62,206 nt of DNA from Acidobacteriaceae bacterium (GTDB taxonomy: Bacteria > Acidobacteriota > Terriglobia > Terriglobales > Acidobacteriaceae). The DNA is taken from NCBI GenBank assembly GCA_027452245.1, contig DAIDGW010000022.1, positions 1 to 62,206 on the forward strand, in the 5' to 3' direction. The notes under the pieces were generated by a model. That model saw only the letters and a list, made by a program, of their open reading frames with translations. It was not told where the DNA came from and did not search any database. Made by a program: the position numbers and the translations under genes. Shown in pieces: positions 53,559 to 62,206 of this stretch (the first letter of the stretch is position 1; each line of letters opens with the position of its first letter).

Positions 53559-55406
53559 CTACTGCTTTACCGGCTTGACCTGAATTCCGAGTTCCCTTAG
53601 CTGCGTTTCGCTGACCGGCGTCGGCGCATCCACCATCAGGTCGACGGCCCGGGCCGTCTTCGGGAACGGAATCACTTCTCTCAGACTTTCGGCTCCGGCC
53701 AGGATCATCACGATACGGTCGAGCCCAAGCGCGATCCCTCCATGGGGAGGCGTACCGTACTCCAGCGCCTCCAGGAAGAATCCAAAGCGCGACTTCGCTT
53801 CTGCCTCGGTCATGCCCAGCGCACGGAAGATCTTCGACTGAATATCCTGGCGATGAATACGAATCGAGCCCGAGCCGAGCTCGGTGCCGTTCAGCACCAC
53901 GTCATAGGCCAAGGCCCGTACAGCGCTCAGGGTCGATTGCGGATCGTTCACCGACTCGACTCCCTGCTCCAGCAGACCCATATCTTCTTCATGCGGCGAG
54001 GTAAACGGATGATGCGCCGCCATCCATTGCCGCTCCGATTCGTCCCATTCGAACATCGGGAAGTTTGTAACCCACAGGAAGCGGAAGTCGCCGCGCTGAA
54101 ACAGCTTGTGCCGCTCGGCGTATTTCTGCGCCAGCGCCAGCCGCAGCAATCCCGCCGACGCATAAATCGCCAGCTCCGCCGGTGTCACTTTCCTGTGCGC
54201 GGGCATCGCTGTCTGCGGGCCGGCCTGCGCCGATCCCGCCACCAGCACGATCAGATCGTCAGGCTGCGCGCCGGTCTTCTTTGCGATTGCCGCTGCCGCC
54301 TCGGGAAATTTGTTCCCGATCCGCTTGAAGTCCTCATACACCCGCGCTCCACCTTTGGAGTGGAACATGGGCTTGATATCGTCGCGCTCCTTGCGCGAGA
54401 GCTCACCTACTTTCGGCGTGCGGATCGCAATTACCGGCAGATTGGGATTGATTGCCAGCTCCTGCAGGTTCTCTGCAGGGAAGCAATCGCGCACGTCGGA
54501 AAATGCCGGCAGGCGCAGATCGGGCTTGTCGATCCCGTACAGTCGGATCGCTTCGTCATAATCCATGCGCGGAAACGGCCGCTGGATCTCGTATCCGGCA
54601 GCCTTGAACGCGGCGTCCAGAAAGCCTTCCACCACTTCCCACACGCTCTCCGGCTGCGGGTACGTCATCTCCAGATCGATCTGCGTGAACTCGGGCTGGC
54701 GGTCGGCGCGCAGGTCTTCGTCGCGGAAGCAGCGCACGATCTGGAAGTACTTGTCGAATCCCGAGATCATCAGGATCTGCTTGAACATCTGCGGCGACTG
54801 CGGCAGGGCGTAAAACGCCCCCGGCTGCACCCGGCTGGGCACCAGGTAATCGCGCGCCCCTTCCGGCGTGGAGCGCGTCATGAACGGCGTCTCGATCTCA
54901 AAGAATCCCTGCGCCGAGAGGTAGTCGCGGATCGCTTTCGCCACCTTGTGCCGCGTCTCGATATTGAACTGCATCGCGTCGCGGCGCAGGTCGATGTAGC
55001 GGTACTTCAGCCGCGTCTCTTCATTCGTCAGCGCCGTGTCCGATGGCAGGAACGGCGGCAGCTTCGATTCATTCAGGATGCGCAGTTCGTCGACGACCAG
55101 TTCCACTTCGCCGGTCGGAATGCTGGGATTCACAGTGTCCGCATCACGGAGCTTGACGCGTCCAATGGCTGCGATGACGTATTCATTGCGCAGCGTTTCG
55201 GCCTTGGCGTGCATCTCCGGATTCACTTCACGATTGAACACGATCTGCGTGATGCCGGTGCGGTCGCGCAGGTGGATGAAGATGATGCTGCCGAGGTCCC
55301 TCCGCCGGTTGACCCATCCCATCAGTATGGCTTTCTTGCCTGCATCCGAGGCACGCAGTTCGCCGCACATGTGGGTTCGCCGTAAATCGCCTAAAAAATC
55401 GAGCAA
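53559..55406 (-). CDS. aspS: aspartyl-tRNA synthetase, bacterial type
   Basis: This class II synthetase charges tRNA-Asp. The N-terminal OB anticodon-binding domain has LMGWVNRRRDLGSIIFIHLRDR. The catalytic domain has FRDEDLRADRQPEFTQIDLEM (motif 2) and GIALGLDRIVMIL (motif 3). The bacterial GAD insertion lies at about 290-420. It has 615 residues, longer than the archaeal form. The ATG codes MLDFLGDLRRTHMCGEL. It is convergent with nothing close and stands alone. Confidence 0.97.
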   Translation of the reverse strand: MLDFLGDLRRTHMCGELRASDAGKKAILMGWVNRRRDLGSIIFIHLRDRTGITQIVFNREVNPEMHAKAETLRNEYVIAAIGRVKLRDADTVNPSIPTGEVELVVDELRILNESKLPPFLPSDTALTNEETRLKYRYIDLRRDAMQFNIETRHKVAKAIRDYLSAQGFFEIETPFMTRSTPEGARDYLVPSRVQPGAFYALPQSPQMFKQILMISGFDKYFQIVRCFRDEDLRADRQPEFTQIDLEMTYPQPESVWEVVEGFLDAAFKAAGYEIQRPFPRMDYDEAIRLYGIDKPDLRLPAFSDVRDCFPAENLQELAINPNLPVIAIRTPKVGELSRKERDDIKPMFHSKGGARVYEDFKRIGNKFPEAAAAIAKKTGAQPDDLIVLVAGSAQAGPQTAMPAHRKVTPAELAIYASAGLLRLALAQKYAERHKLFQRGDFRFLWVTNFPMFEWDESERQWMAAHHPFTSPHEEDMGLLEQGVESVNDPQSTLSAVRALAYDVVLNGTELGSGSIRIHRQDIQSKIFRALGMTEAEAKSRFGFFLEALEYGTPPHGGIALGLDRIVMILAGAESLREVIPFPKTARAVDLMVDAPTPVSETQLRELGIQVKPVKQ

Positions 55407-55555
55407 AGTGTGTCCTTACCGTTGCGAATGTGATGGATTGCTGAATCACAAATTATAAATGGTGGAAGTCCAACCAACCGGCCCAACCTAGCAAATCTTG
55501 TTGACACGCGCCTGTTAACTGCAAATAATGCAGCGGCTTGCCTGGGGGGCTCTCT

Positions 55556-56578
55556 ATGAAGCGCGTATTCCGAGGTGTGGTCATCCTCGTAGTTCTTCTG
55601 ATTGTCGTCGTAGCCGCCGCTGCCGTGAAAGTGCTTGGACCGCGAGCTTTCCTCGGACCCAGGGCGCGGCCGCTGACCTCGCGCACATTTTCCGTTACGC
55701 CTGCACGGCTGGAACGGGGAAAGTACCTGGCGAGCTCCATCGGTTGCCTCTATTGCCACTCGCCGCATGACCGGAGCCAGCGGGACGATCCAATTCTCCC
55801 GGGAATGATCGGCGCTGGCCAGCAGCTTCCGTACACCGACCTGCCCGGCAAAGTTTTTGCCCCCAATCTCACGCCCGATAAAGACACTGGCGCCGGCAAC
55901 TGGACCGACGACATGCTGGCACGTGCCACTCGCGAGGGCATTGGCCACGACGGGCGCGCTCTGTTCGGAATCATGCCCTTTGCCCACTACCGGAACATGC
56001 CGGAGGAAGACCTGGCTTCGATCATCGTCTACCTGCGATCGCTGCCGCCGGTCAGGAATGCGCTCCCGAAGACTGAGATTATTTTCCCGGTGAAGTACAT
56101 AATGCAGAATGATCCGCAGCCTCTTACCACGCCGGTTGCCGCTCCCGACATTTCGGACCCGGTAAAGCGTGGCCGATTCCTGGTGACTCTCATCGGCTGC
56201 GCCGATTGCCATACTCCGGTAGACAACCACCACATGCCAATCCCGGGAATGGAGTTTTCCGGCGGACAGGTGTTTCACACACCATGGGGAACCGTTGCCA
56301 GCGCGAATCTCACGCCCGATGCCTCCGGCATCCCTTATTACACCGAAGCCATGTTCATCCAGGCCATACGCACCGGCTCGGTGGGTGCGCGCGAACTGAG
56401 CAAGACCATGCCATGGCCGTCGCTGCGCAATCTGGACGATGAAGACCTGGCCGGGATCTTTGCTTACCTTAAAACGCTGAAACCCATCGTCCACCGGGTG
56501 GACAACAGCGAACCCGCAACGCTTTGTCCGCTGGATGGGGCCATGCACGGCGGAGGCAGCCGGAACACCAAGAATTGA
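55556..56578 (+). CDS. diheme cytochrome c
   Basis: After an N-terminal membrane anchor (FRGVVILVVLLIVVVAAAAV), two c-type haem motifs are seen, CLYCH (about residue 65) and CADCH (about 215), each in a separate cytochrome domain. Candidate axial methionines are in MPFAHY and MPWPSL. It probably faces the periplasm and passes electrons to an oxidase or from a dehydrogenase. I chose the ATG at 55556 (preceded by GGGGGG); an in-frame TTG lies six codons upstream. It is divergent from aspS. Confidence 0.88.
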   Translation: MKRVFRGVVILVVLLIVVVAAAAVKVLGPRAFLGPRARPLTSRTFSVTPARLERGKYLASSIGCLYCHSPHDRSQRDDPILPGMIGAGQQLPYTDLPGKVFAPNLTPDKDTGAGNWTDDMLARATREGIGHDGRALFGIMPFAHYRNMPEEDLASIIVYLRSLPPVRNALPKTEIIFPVKYIMQNDPQPLTTPVAAPDISDPVKRGRFLVTLIGCADCHTPVDNHHMPIPGMEFSGGQVFHTPWGTVASANLTPDASGIPYYTEAMFIQAIRTGSVGARELSKTMPWPSLRNLDDEDLAGIFAYLKTLKPIVHRVDNSEPATLCPLDGAMHGGGSRNTKN

Positions 56579-56810
56579 CGTCTTGCCAGAGCCAATCTGC
56601 TGATGCGTGCCGGTCGGCAGCGATCAGAGATAGGCTCCGTGCTCGTCTTCCCCGCGGCGTGTTTGACCCCCCTTTTCACTCGACTGTAAGATCGAAGTTT
56701 CGCCTCTCACTGCTGATGCTTTTCGTGGATGCGGCGGCCGAACCGTTACAGGATTCGGCTGCACGAGCCTCCAGAAAACCGGGAACCCAGCGGAGAGTCG
56801 TTGATTTCCC

Positions 56811-59564
56811 ATGCCGCAAGAATTGTCCAAAGCCTACGAGCCGGGCGCGATCGAGACGCGCTGGGCCGAATACTGGGTCAAGGAGAAGCTGTTTTCCGTG
56901 GCGACGCCCCCGGCCGGGGAAACGCGTCCTGTGTTCACTCTGCTGTTGCCGCCGCCCAATGTGACCGGACGGCTGCACATGGGCCACATGCTGAACCAGA
57001 CGCAGATGGACATCGTCGTGCGCTGGCATCGCATGCGCGGTTTCATCACGCTGTGGCTGCCCGGCACCGATCATGCCGGCATCGCTACGCAGATGATGGT
57101 CGAAAAACAGCTGCAGAGCGAAGGCAAGAAGCGGCGCGACATGGGCCGCGAGGCTTTCATCGAGCGCGTGTGGGACTGGAAGCGGCACTACGGCGGCGCC
57201 ATTCTCGACCAGATGAAGCGGCTCGGCGCCTCGGTGGATTGGGACCGCGAGTACTTCACCATGGACGAAAATCTTTCGCATGCCGTACGCGAAGTCTTCG
57301 TCCAGTTGTACGAACAAGGCCTGGTGTATCGCGGGAACTACATCGTCAACTGGTGCCCCTGGCACGAGACCGCTATCTCCGATCTCGAGGTGAAGCACGA
57401 GGAGGTCCCAGGCAAGCTGTGGGAGATCCGCTATCCCGTCATCGGCACGAACGAATTCATCACGGTGGCGACGACCCGTCCCGAAACGATGCTGGGCGAC
57501 ACGGCGATCGCGGTGAATCCCAAGGACGAGCGCTACGTGCATCTGCACGGCAAAAAAGTTCTGCTGCCGCTGATGAATCGCGAGATCCCGATCATCACCG
57601 ATGAACTGGCGCAGCCGGAATTCGGCACCGGAGCTGTGAAAGTGACTCCGGCGCACGATCCCAACGACTTCGAGGCCGGCAAGCGGCACAATCTGCCCCA
57701 GATCAACGTGATGGACGGGCACGCCCACATGAATGAGAATGCGGGGCGCTTCCAGGGCCTGGATCGATATGAGGCGCGCAAGCGTGTGCTCCACGATCTG
57801 ACGGAACATGGATTTCTCGTCGGCGAGAAAGATTACACGCTGGCCCTGGGAAAATGCGACCGCTGCGGAACCGTGATCGAGCCGCGGCTTTCCGAGCAGT
57901 GGTTCATCAAGATCAAGCCGCTGGCCGAGCGCGCGATTGAAGTTGTGCAGAACGGCGCGATCACCATCGTTCCGGAAAATTTCCGCCAGGTCTATCTGAA
58001 CTGGATGGCGAACATCCACGACTGGTGCGTGTCGCGGCAGTTGTGGTGGGGCCACCGCATTCCCGCATGGACCTGCACCGCGTGCCAGCACGTCACCGTC
58101 GCTCGCGAAGCTCCGCTGACCTGTGACAAGTGCGGAAGTATGGAACTCGAGCAGGTTTCCGACGTGCTCGACACGTGGTTTTCCTCCGGGCTGCTGCCCT
58201 TCACGACCCTGGGCTGGCCAGAGACGACGCGCGATCTCGACGCGTTCTATCCGAATACGCTGATGATCACCGGCTTCGACATCCTCTTCTTCTGGCTGGC
58301 GCGCATGATCATGTTCGGATGCCACTTCATGCAGGGACATCGTCAGGACGCCACCATCAAGAAGGCCAGCGGAGAAGCCAACAGGAAAGACGACAGCGTT
58401 CCTTTCCGCCATGTCTATATTCATGCCCTGGTGCGCGATGCCGAGCGGCAGAAGATGTCGAAGACCAAGGGCAACGTAATCGATCCGCTGGAGATCATCG
58501 AGCGCTTCGGGACCGATGCGACCCGCTTCACGCTGGCGGCGATGGCGGCTCCGGGAACCGACATTGCGTTCAACGAGAGCCGTACCGAGGGCTATCGCGC
58601 ATTTGCCAATAAGATCTGGAACGCGGCCCGGTTCATGTTCATGAATGTGGAGAGGATTGGTGGTGGCGCGGGCGCCCCTGCCCGCGAGCTCCAGAATATG
58701 CCGGGAATCGCCGGCTTCACCGCCATCACGCTCGAAGACCGCTGGATCCTTTCGCGTTTCAACCGGGTTGCAGCCGATGTGCATGATGCGCTGGCGGCGT
58801 ACCGCTTTCACGAGGCGGCAAACCGGATCTACGATTTTTTCTGGGGAGAGTTCTGCGACTGGTATCTGGAACTGATCAAGCCGCGATTAAATATGCAAGG
58901 CGAGGCGGCGAAAGCGGCTTGCGCGAATCTGGTCAACCTGTTCGATGCGGCCTTGCGCCTGCTGCATCCCGTCATGCCATTCATCACAGAAGAGATCTGG
59001 CAGACGATGTATGAGGGCAATCCTCCGGCAAAGTCAATTGCGCTGATGCCGTACCCGCAGGCGGATGTCAAGCAGTTTGACCTCGGCGCGGAAACGGAAA
59101 TGTCGATCCTGCAGGATCTGATCGTCAGCGTGCGCAATCTGCGGGCGGAATTGAAAGTCGAGCCCAAGGTCAAAGTGCCGGTCGAGATTTACGCGCATGA
59201 ACCGGAAATTCGCGCCATGATCGATCACAATCGCGCCGCGCTGGAACGTCTTGCCAACGTGGAGAAAATCACGTTTGTGGCGGGCTCGCTGGCAAAGATC
59301 GCCGGGGCGCGCAGCACGGCGAGATTCGATGTCCACATCGTTTACGAGCGGAAAATCGACGTAGCAGCCGAGTGCGAACGGCTGAAGAAAGAATTGGACA
59401 AGATCGACAAGGGAATCACCAGCGGCCAGCGGCAGCTCGGCAACCAGCAGTTCCTCGCGAAAGCTCCGGCCAATGTGGTGGAGAACCTGCGAAAGCAGCA
59501 GCAGGAACTTGCACTGTTGCACGAGAAGACGCAAAGTAAATTGAAGGAACTGGGGTGCCGGTAG
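56811..59564 (+). CDS. valS: valyl-tRNA synthetase
   Basis: This class I synthetase has the HIGH-type motif in PPPNVTGRLHMGHML and the KMSKS motif in KMSKTKGNVIDP. The editing (CP1) domain includes TTRPETMLGDTAIAVNP. A C-terminal coiled coil (about 850-917, with repeated Lys/Leu/Glu) is as in other bacterial ValRS. The length of 917 is usual. It opens a rightward run with nadC, birA and coaX. Confidence 0.98.
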   Translation: MPQELSKAYEPGAIETRWAEYWVKEKLFSVATPPAGETRPVFTLLLPPPNVTGRLHMGHMLNQTQMDIVVRWHRMRGFITLWLPGTDHAGIATQMMVEKQLQSEGKKRRDMGREAFIERVWDWKRHYGGAILDQMKRLGASVDWDREYFTMDENLSHAVREVFVQLYEQGLVYRGNYIVNWCPWHETAISDLEVKHEEVPGKLWEIRYPVIGTNEFITVATTRPETMLGDTAIAVNPKDERYVHLHGKKVLLPLMNREIPIITDELAQPEFGTGAVKVTPAHDPNDFEAGKRHNLPQINVMDGHAHMNENAGRFQGLDRYEARKRVLHDLTEHGFLVGEKDYTLALGKCDRCGTVIEPRLSEQWFIKIKPLAERAIEVVQNGAITIVPENFRQVYLNWMANIHDWCVSRQLWWGHRIPAWTCTACQHVTVAREAPLTCDKCGSMELEQVSDVLDTWFSSGLLPFTTLGWPETTRDLDAFYPNTLMITGFDILFFWLARMIMFGCHFMQGHRQDATIKKASGEANRKDDSVPFRHVYIHALVRDAERQKMSKTKGNVIDPLEIIERFGTDATRFTLAAMAAPGTDIAFNESRTEGYRAFANKIWNAARFMFMNVERIGGGAGAPARELQNMPGIAGFTAITLEDRWILSRFNRVAADVHDALAAYRFHEAANRIYDFFWGEFCDWYLELIKPRLNMQGEAAKAACANLVNLFDAALRLLHPVMPFITEEIWQTMYEGNPPAKSIALMPYPQADVKQFDLGAETEMSILQDLIVSVRNLRAELKVEPKVKVPVEIYAHEPEIRAMIDHNRAALERLANVEKITFVAGSLAKIAGARSTARFDVHIVYERKIDVAAECERLKKELDKIDKGITSGQRQLGNQQFLAKAPANVVENLRKQQQELALLHEKTQSKLKELGCR

Positions 59565-59625
59565 CGCGCAACGCTTTCTTCGTGGGGTAAAAGCGCATCC
59601 GCGGGCAGCCTGCCGGCAACATCAT

Positions 59626-60504
59626 ATGGATTTCAATTCGCGACGAATTACGGCAATCATCGAAAACGCGTTGCTGGAAGACCGGGCTACGCGCGACGCG
59701 ACCAGCTACGCCTGCATCGATGCGAACCAGCGGGCGTCCGCGACCATTTTGGCCAAGCAGGAGTGTATCCTCTCCGGCATCGCCTGCATGGCGCGCATCC
59801 TCGACGTTTATGCTGCGCTCGACGGAGCGGTCATCTCCCATTACGAAGTCACGACGCATCCCGAAATTTTCGACGGCATCCGCTTGCGCCAAGGCCAGTC
59901 GGTCGCGGTAATTCGCCACAATGCGCGCGTGCTGCTTTCCTGCGAGCGCGTGATCCTCAATTTCCTGCAGCGCATGAGCGGGATCGCAACCTTCACCCGA
60001 AAGTTTGTCGACGCGGTGTCGGGAACGAAGACCAGAATTCTCGATACGCGCAAGACGGCTCCCGGACTACGCGTGATCGACAAGTATGCCGTCCGTTGTG
60101 GCGGCGGGCACAATCACCGTCTCGATCTTTCCGACGGCGTGCTGATCAAGAACAATCACATTGCGCTGGCGGGTGGATTGGTTCCAGCGCTGGAGCGCGC
60201 CGTCCACAACCGTCGCGGCGAGCAGCCCATCGAAGTGGAAGTGCGCTCCCTCGAAGAACTGAACCAGGCGCTGGAGCATGGTGCGGAAACGATCCTTCTC
60301 GATAACATGTCTCCCGAGGATGTGCGGCAAGCGGTGGAGATCTGCTCGAAGGCGGGAAGGCGCATTCCGCTGGAAGCCTCGGGAGGAATCACGCTGGAAA
60401 ATGTGCGCTCCTACGCGGAAGCCGGCGTCGATTTCATCTCGGTCGGACTGCTGACGCACTCGGTCCATGCCGTCGATATGAGCATGCGCGTCGTCCCCGT
60501 CTGA
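59626..60504 (+). CDS. nadC: nicotinate-nucleotide pyrophosphorylase (carboxylating)
   Basis: This enzyme of de novo NAD synthesis converts quinolinate and PRPP to nicotinate mononucleotide. Seen are RVILNFLQRMSGIATFTRKF, TRKTAPGLRVIDKYAVRCGG, NNHIALAGG and LEASGGITLENVRSYAEAGVDFISVGLLTHS, all diagnostic. The length of 292 is normal. It starts 61 bases after valS; birA follows after 31 bases. Confidence 0.96.
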   Translation: MDFNSRRITAIIENALLEDRATRDATSYACIDANQRASATILAKQECILSGIACMARILDVYAALDGAVISHYEVTTHPEIFDGIRLRQGQSVAVIRHNARVLLSCERVILNFLQRMSGIATFTRKFVDAVSGTKTRILDTRKTAPGLRVIDKYAVRCGGGHNHRLDLSDGVLIKNNHIALAGGLVPALERAVHNRRGEQPIEVEVRSLEELNQALEHGAETILLDNMSPEDVRQAVEICSKAGRRIPLEASGGITLENVRSYAEAGVDFISVGLLTHSVHAVDMSMRVVPV

Positions 60505-60535
60505 CCTTTCCAATGCCATTGAGCTTTGTTGGCAA

Positions 60536-61585
60536 TTGGCCGATAATTCGGCCATCAAGCGCAGACACGCCAACCCAGACGCTTCGCATGCCGAGCTTGA
60601 GACGGATTCCCGCCTCAGCCGCATCGTTGCTGTGTTGCTGCACCATCCCACGGTTGTCATTAGCGGCACCAAACTTGCCCAGGAAATCAGGACCAGCCGG
60701 TCGGAGGTGTGGAGACTTGTGCAGCAATTGCGAGGGCTGGGAGCGGATGTTGCCGGCCATCCCGCCACCGGATACCAACTGCGTGCGGTGCCCGATCTCC
60801 TGCTCGGAGAATTGATTGGCCCGCTGATCCGCGGAACCATCTTCGAAAATCATCTTCATCATTTCTACAAAATTGGCTCGACCAATACGGCCGCGCTGGC
60901 CGCGGCGGCGGAAGGCGCTCCGGAAGGCAGTGCTTTTCTTGCCGAGGAGCAGACGGCAGGACGCGGACGCGGTGCCCATGCATGGCACTCGGCCCGCTCC
61001 ACCGGAATTTATTGCTCGGTCGTATTCAGGCCGCGCGTGCCGCCCTCGGAAGTTCTTGTGCTCTCGCTCGCCGCGGGATTGGCAGTCAGGACGGCGATCC
61101 GGCAGGTGAACGCCAGCGTCGATCCCGATTTGAAATGGCCGAATGATCTGCTGATCGGCGGAAAGAAATTCTGCGGCATTCTCACAGAGATGAATGCGGA
61201 GGCCACCCGCGTTCGCCACATCGTCGTGGGGATTGGAATCAACGTCAATCAGGCTCGTTTCCCCGAGGAACTCGGGCGGCAGGCAACCTCGCTGCGCCTG
61301 GCGACCGGCAGCGAATGGTCGCGAGTGGAACTCGCAGGAGCTTTGTTAAAATCGCTCGACCAGGAATATCGCGCGATCGTGACCGAAGGCGATGCGCGGA
61401 GCTCCATCTTGCGGCGTTTTGCCGAGCAATCCTCCTGGGTCGAAGGCAAAGCCGTGCGGATCGAAGAGAACGGATCGAGCTCCGAAGGGACCACCGCAGG
61501 ATTGGACGAACGCGGGTTCCTGCGCCTGAACACGGCCGCCGGAATGCAAACCGTCTTAAGCGGTACGGTCCGCGCAAATGATTAA
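60536..61585 (+). CDS. birA: biotin protein ligase with N-terminal HTH (BirA type)
   Basis: BirA attaches biotin to carboxylase carrier domains; in proteins with an HTH it also represses biotin genes. The HTH (about 22-82, GTKLAQEIRTSRSEVWRLVQ) precedes the catalytic domain with the biotinoyl-AMP loop GRGRGAHAW and KWPNDLLIGGKKFCGIL. The C-terminal SH3-like domain ends near TVLSGTVRAND. The TTG at 60536 is my start; the first 25 residues are not conserved, so the true start may be later. Confidence 0.9.
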   Translation: MADNSAIKRRHANPDASHAELETDSRLSRIVAVLLHHPTVVISGTKLAQEIRTSRSEVWRLVQQLRGLGADVAGHPATGYQLRAVPDLLLGELIGPLIRGTIFENHLHHFYKIGSTNTAALAAAAEGAPEGSAFLAEEQTAGRGRGAHAWHSARSTGIYCSVVFRPRVPPSEVLVLSLAAGLAVRTAIRQVNASVDPDLKWPNDLLIGGKKFCGILTEMNAEATRVRHIVVGIGINVNQARFPEELGRQATSLRLATGSEWSRVELAGALLKSLDQEYRAIVTEGDARSSILRRFAEQSSWVEGKAVRIEENGSSSEGTTAGLDERGFLRLNTAAGMQTVLSGTVRAND

Positions 61586-61625
61586 GGCAGAAACTTCGCG
61601 CTGATGTTCGCGAGCAGAAAAAATC

Positions 61626-62206
61626 ATGCTTCTCGTCGTTGATGTAGGCAACACAAACACGGTTTTGGGGGTTTTCGCGCGGGTAGCCAAGGTGCTTCCC
61701 GGCGGTGAGACCCATAACCCTGACGGCTACGAGCGGCTGGTGGCGAACTGGCGCGTTTCGACCAGGCAGACCAGTACAGTCGACGAATACGGGGTGCTGT
61801 TCCGGAACCTGTTCTCCATGGCGAGCCTGGAAGCTGCGGGCATTCACGGCATCATCATTTCGTCCGTCGTGCCGCCGCTCGACCCGGTGCTGCGGCAGGT
61901 CTGCGAGCGATACTTTAATTCGAAGCCGCTCTTCGTCGAACCCGGGGTGAAGACGGGCATGCCGGTGCAGTACGACAATCCGGCGGAGGTCGGCGCAGAC
62001 CGCATCGTCAACGCCGTGGCCGCATTCGAAAAATACGGCGGTCCCTGCATCATCGTCGATTTTGGAACCGCGACCACGTTTGATTGCGTTTCCGCCAGGG
62101 GCGAATATCTGGGCGGAGTCATTTGTCCGGGCATCGGAATTTCGGCCGACGCTTTGTTTTCCCGGACGGCGCGCCTGCCCCGAGTCGAAATCCGCAAGCC
62201 GCCGCG
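61626..62206 (+). CDS. coaX: type III pantothenate kinase (3' end outside window)
   Basis: The enzyme phosphorylates pantothenate in CoA synthesis. The ATG at 61626 opens [17 protein letters not shown], the ATP-binding signature; [17 protein letters not shown] and [15 protein letters not shown] follow, then [16 protein letters not shown]. The frame is open to the last base, so about 60 residues are missing from the window. It follows birA by 40 bases, a common pairing. There is an insertion of about 8 residues after the first strand. Confidence 0.96.
   Translation, partial: MLLVVDVGNTNTVLGVFARVAKVLPGGETHNPDGYERLVANWRVSTRQTSTVDEYGVLFRNLFSMASLEAAGIHGIIISSVVPPLDPVLRQVCERYFNSKPLFVEPGVKTGMPVQYDNPAEVGADRIVNAVAAFEKYGGPCIIVDFGTATTFDCVSARGEYLGGVICPGIGISADALFSRTARLPRVEIRKPP

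Noticed and set aside
53742..55385. A 547-codon frame antisense to aspS
   Set aside because: aspS is unmistakable on the other strand; the frame is open only because of GC-rich codon bias.
56676..58811. A 711-codon frame antisense to valS
   Set aside because: valS is certain on the plus strand, and the antisense protein has no domain character.
1..62206. CRISPR arrays, prophage modules or rRNA operons
   Set aside because: No regularly spaced short repeats, phage structural genes or rRNA sequence were seen while reading the window.

Overview
The window is chromosomal DNA of moderately high GC from a bacterium that looks like an acidobacterium of the Koribacter/Terriglobia type. This is inference. 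It rests on the housekeeping gene set, the many GTG/TTG starts, a PE-ligase LigD, a three-gene transhydrogenase, and short dispersed intergenic repeats of the 'GCGTCATC(C/T)TGAGCG' and 'CCCGGCGCTGGAAGCG' types. No 16S rRNA or other phylogenetic marker RNA was seen, and I recognised no tRNA gene.

Layout. 1-15 kb: the end of pheS and pheT, an EAL-HDOD signalling protein, two receiver-like proteins, pntAA-pntAB-pntB, a secreted GH20 hexosaminidase, a lipid kinase, a membrane hydrolase and small secreted or zinc proteins. 15.9-20.3 kb: an accessory island bounded by two 104-bp direct repeats and, just inside them, a perfect 16-bp inverted repeat. It carries a transposase remnant, small ORFs, a Vsr mismatch endonuclease, a C5 DNA methyltransferase and a GIY-YIG protein that may be the partner restriction enzyme. 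20.3-27.1 kb: the origin-type block, with rpmH-rnpA-yidD-yidC-jag read leftward and dnaA-dnaN rightward. The dnaA-dnaN spacer has DnaA-box-like sites and an AT-rich patch. 27-34 kb: CoA-transferase scoAB, mtnA, pyrE, a large secreted propeller-like protein and a sulfotransferase. 34-46 kb: ligD, a Nudix hydrolase, a DUF2007 zinc-ribbon protein, a strongly structured intergenic region that may encode a regulatory RNA, an outer-membrane barrel, ubiX, a ChaN-like protein, larB, a GNAT enzyme, a dienelactone hydrolase and an ArnT-like glycosyltransferase followed by a MATE transporter remnant. 46-53 kb: the leftward operon rimP-nusA-infB-ylxP-rbfA-nrnA (transcription antitermination, translation initiation, ribosome maturation). 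53.5-62.2 kb: aspS (leftward), a diheme cytochrome c, then the rightward operon valS-nadC-birA-coaX (tRNA charging, NAD, biotin and CoA cofactor supply). The last gene runs off the window.

The most interesting items are the repeat-bounded restriction-modification island and the hairpin-rich locus at 37.5-37.85 kb. The latter combines a possible leader peptide, a long-range helix covering its ribosome binding site and a terminator-like hairpin on the same strand.
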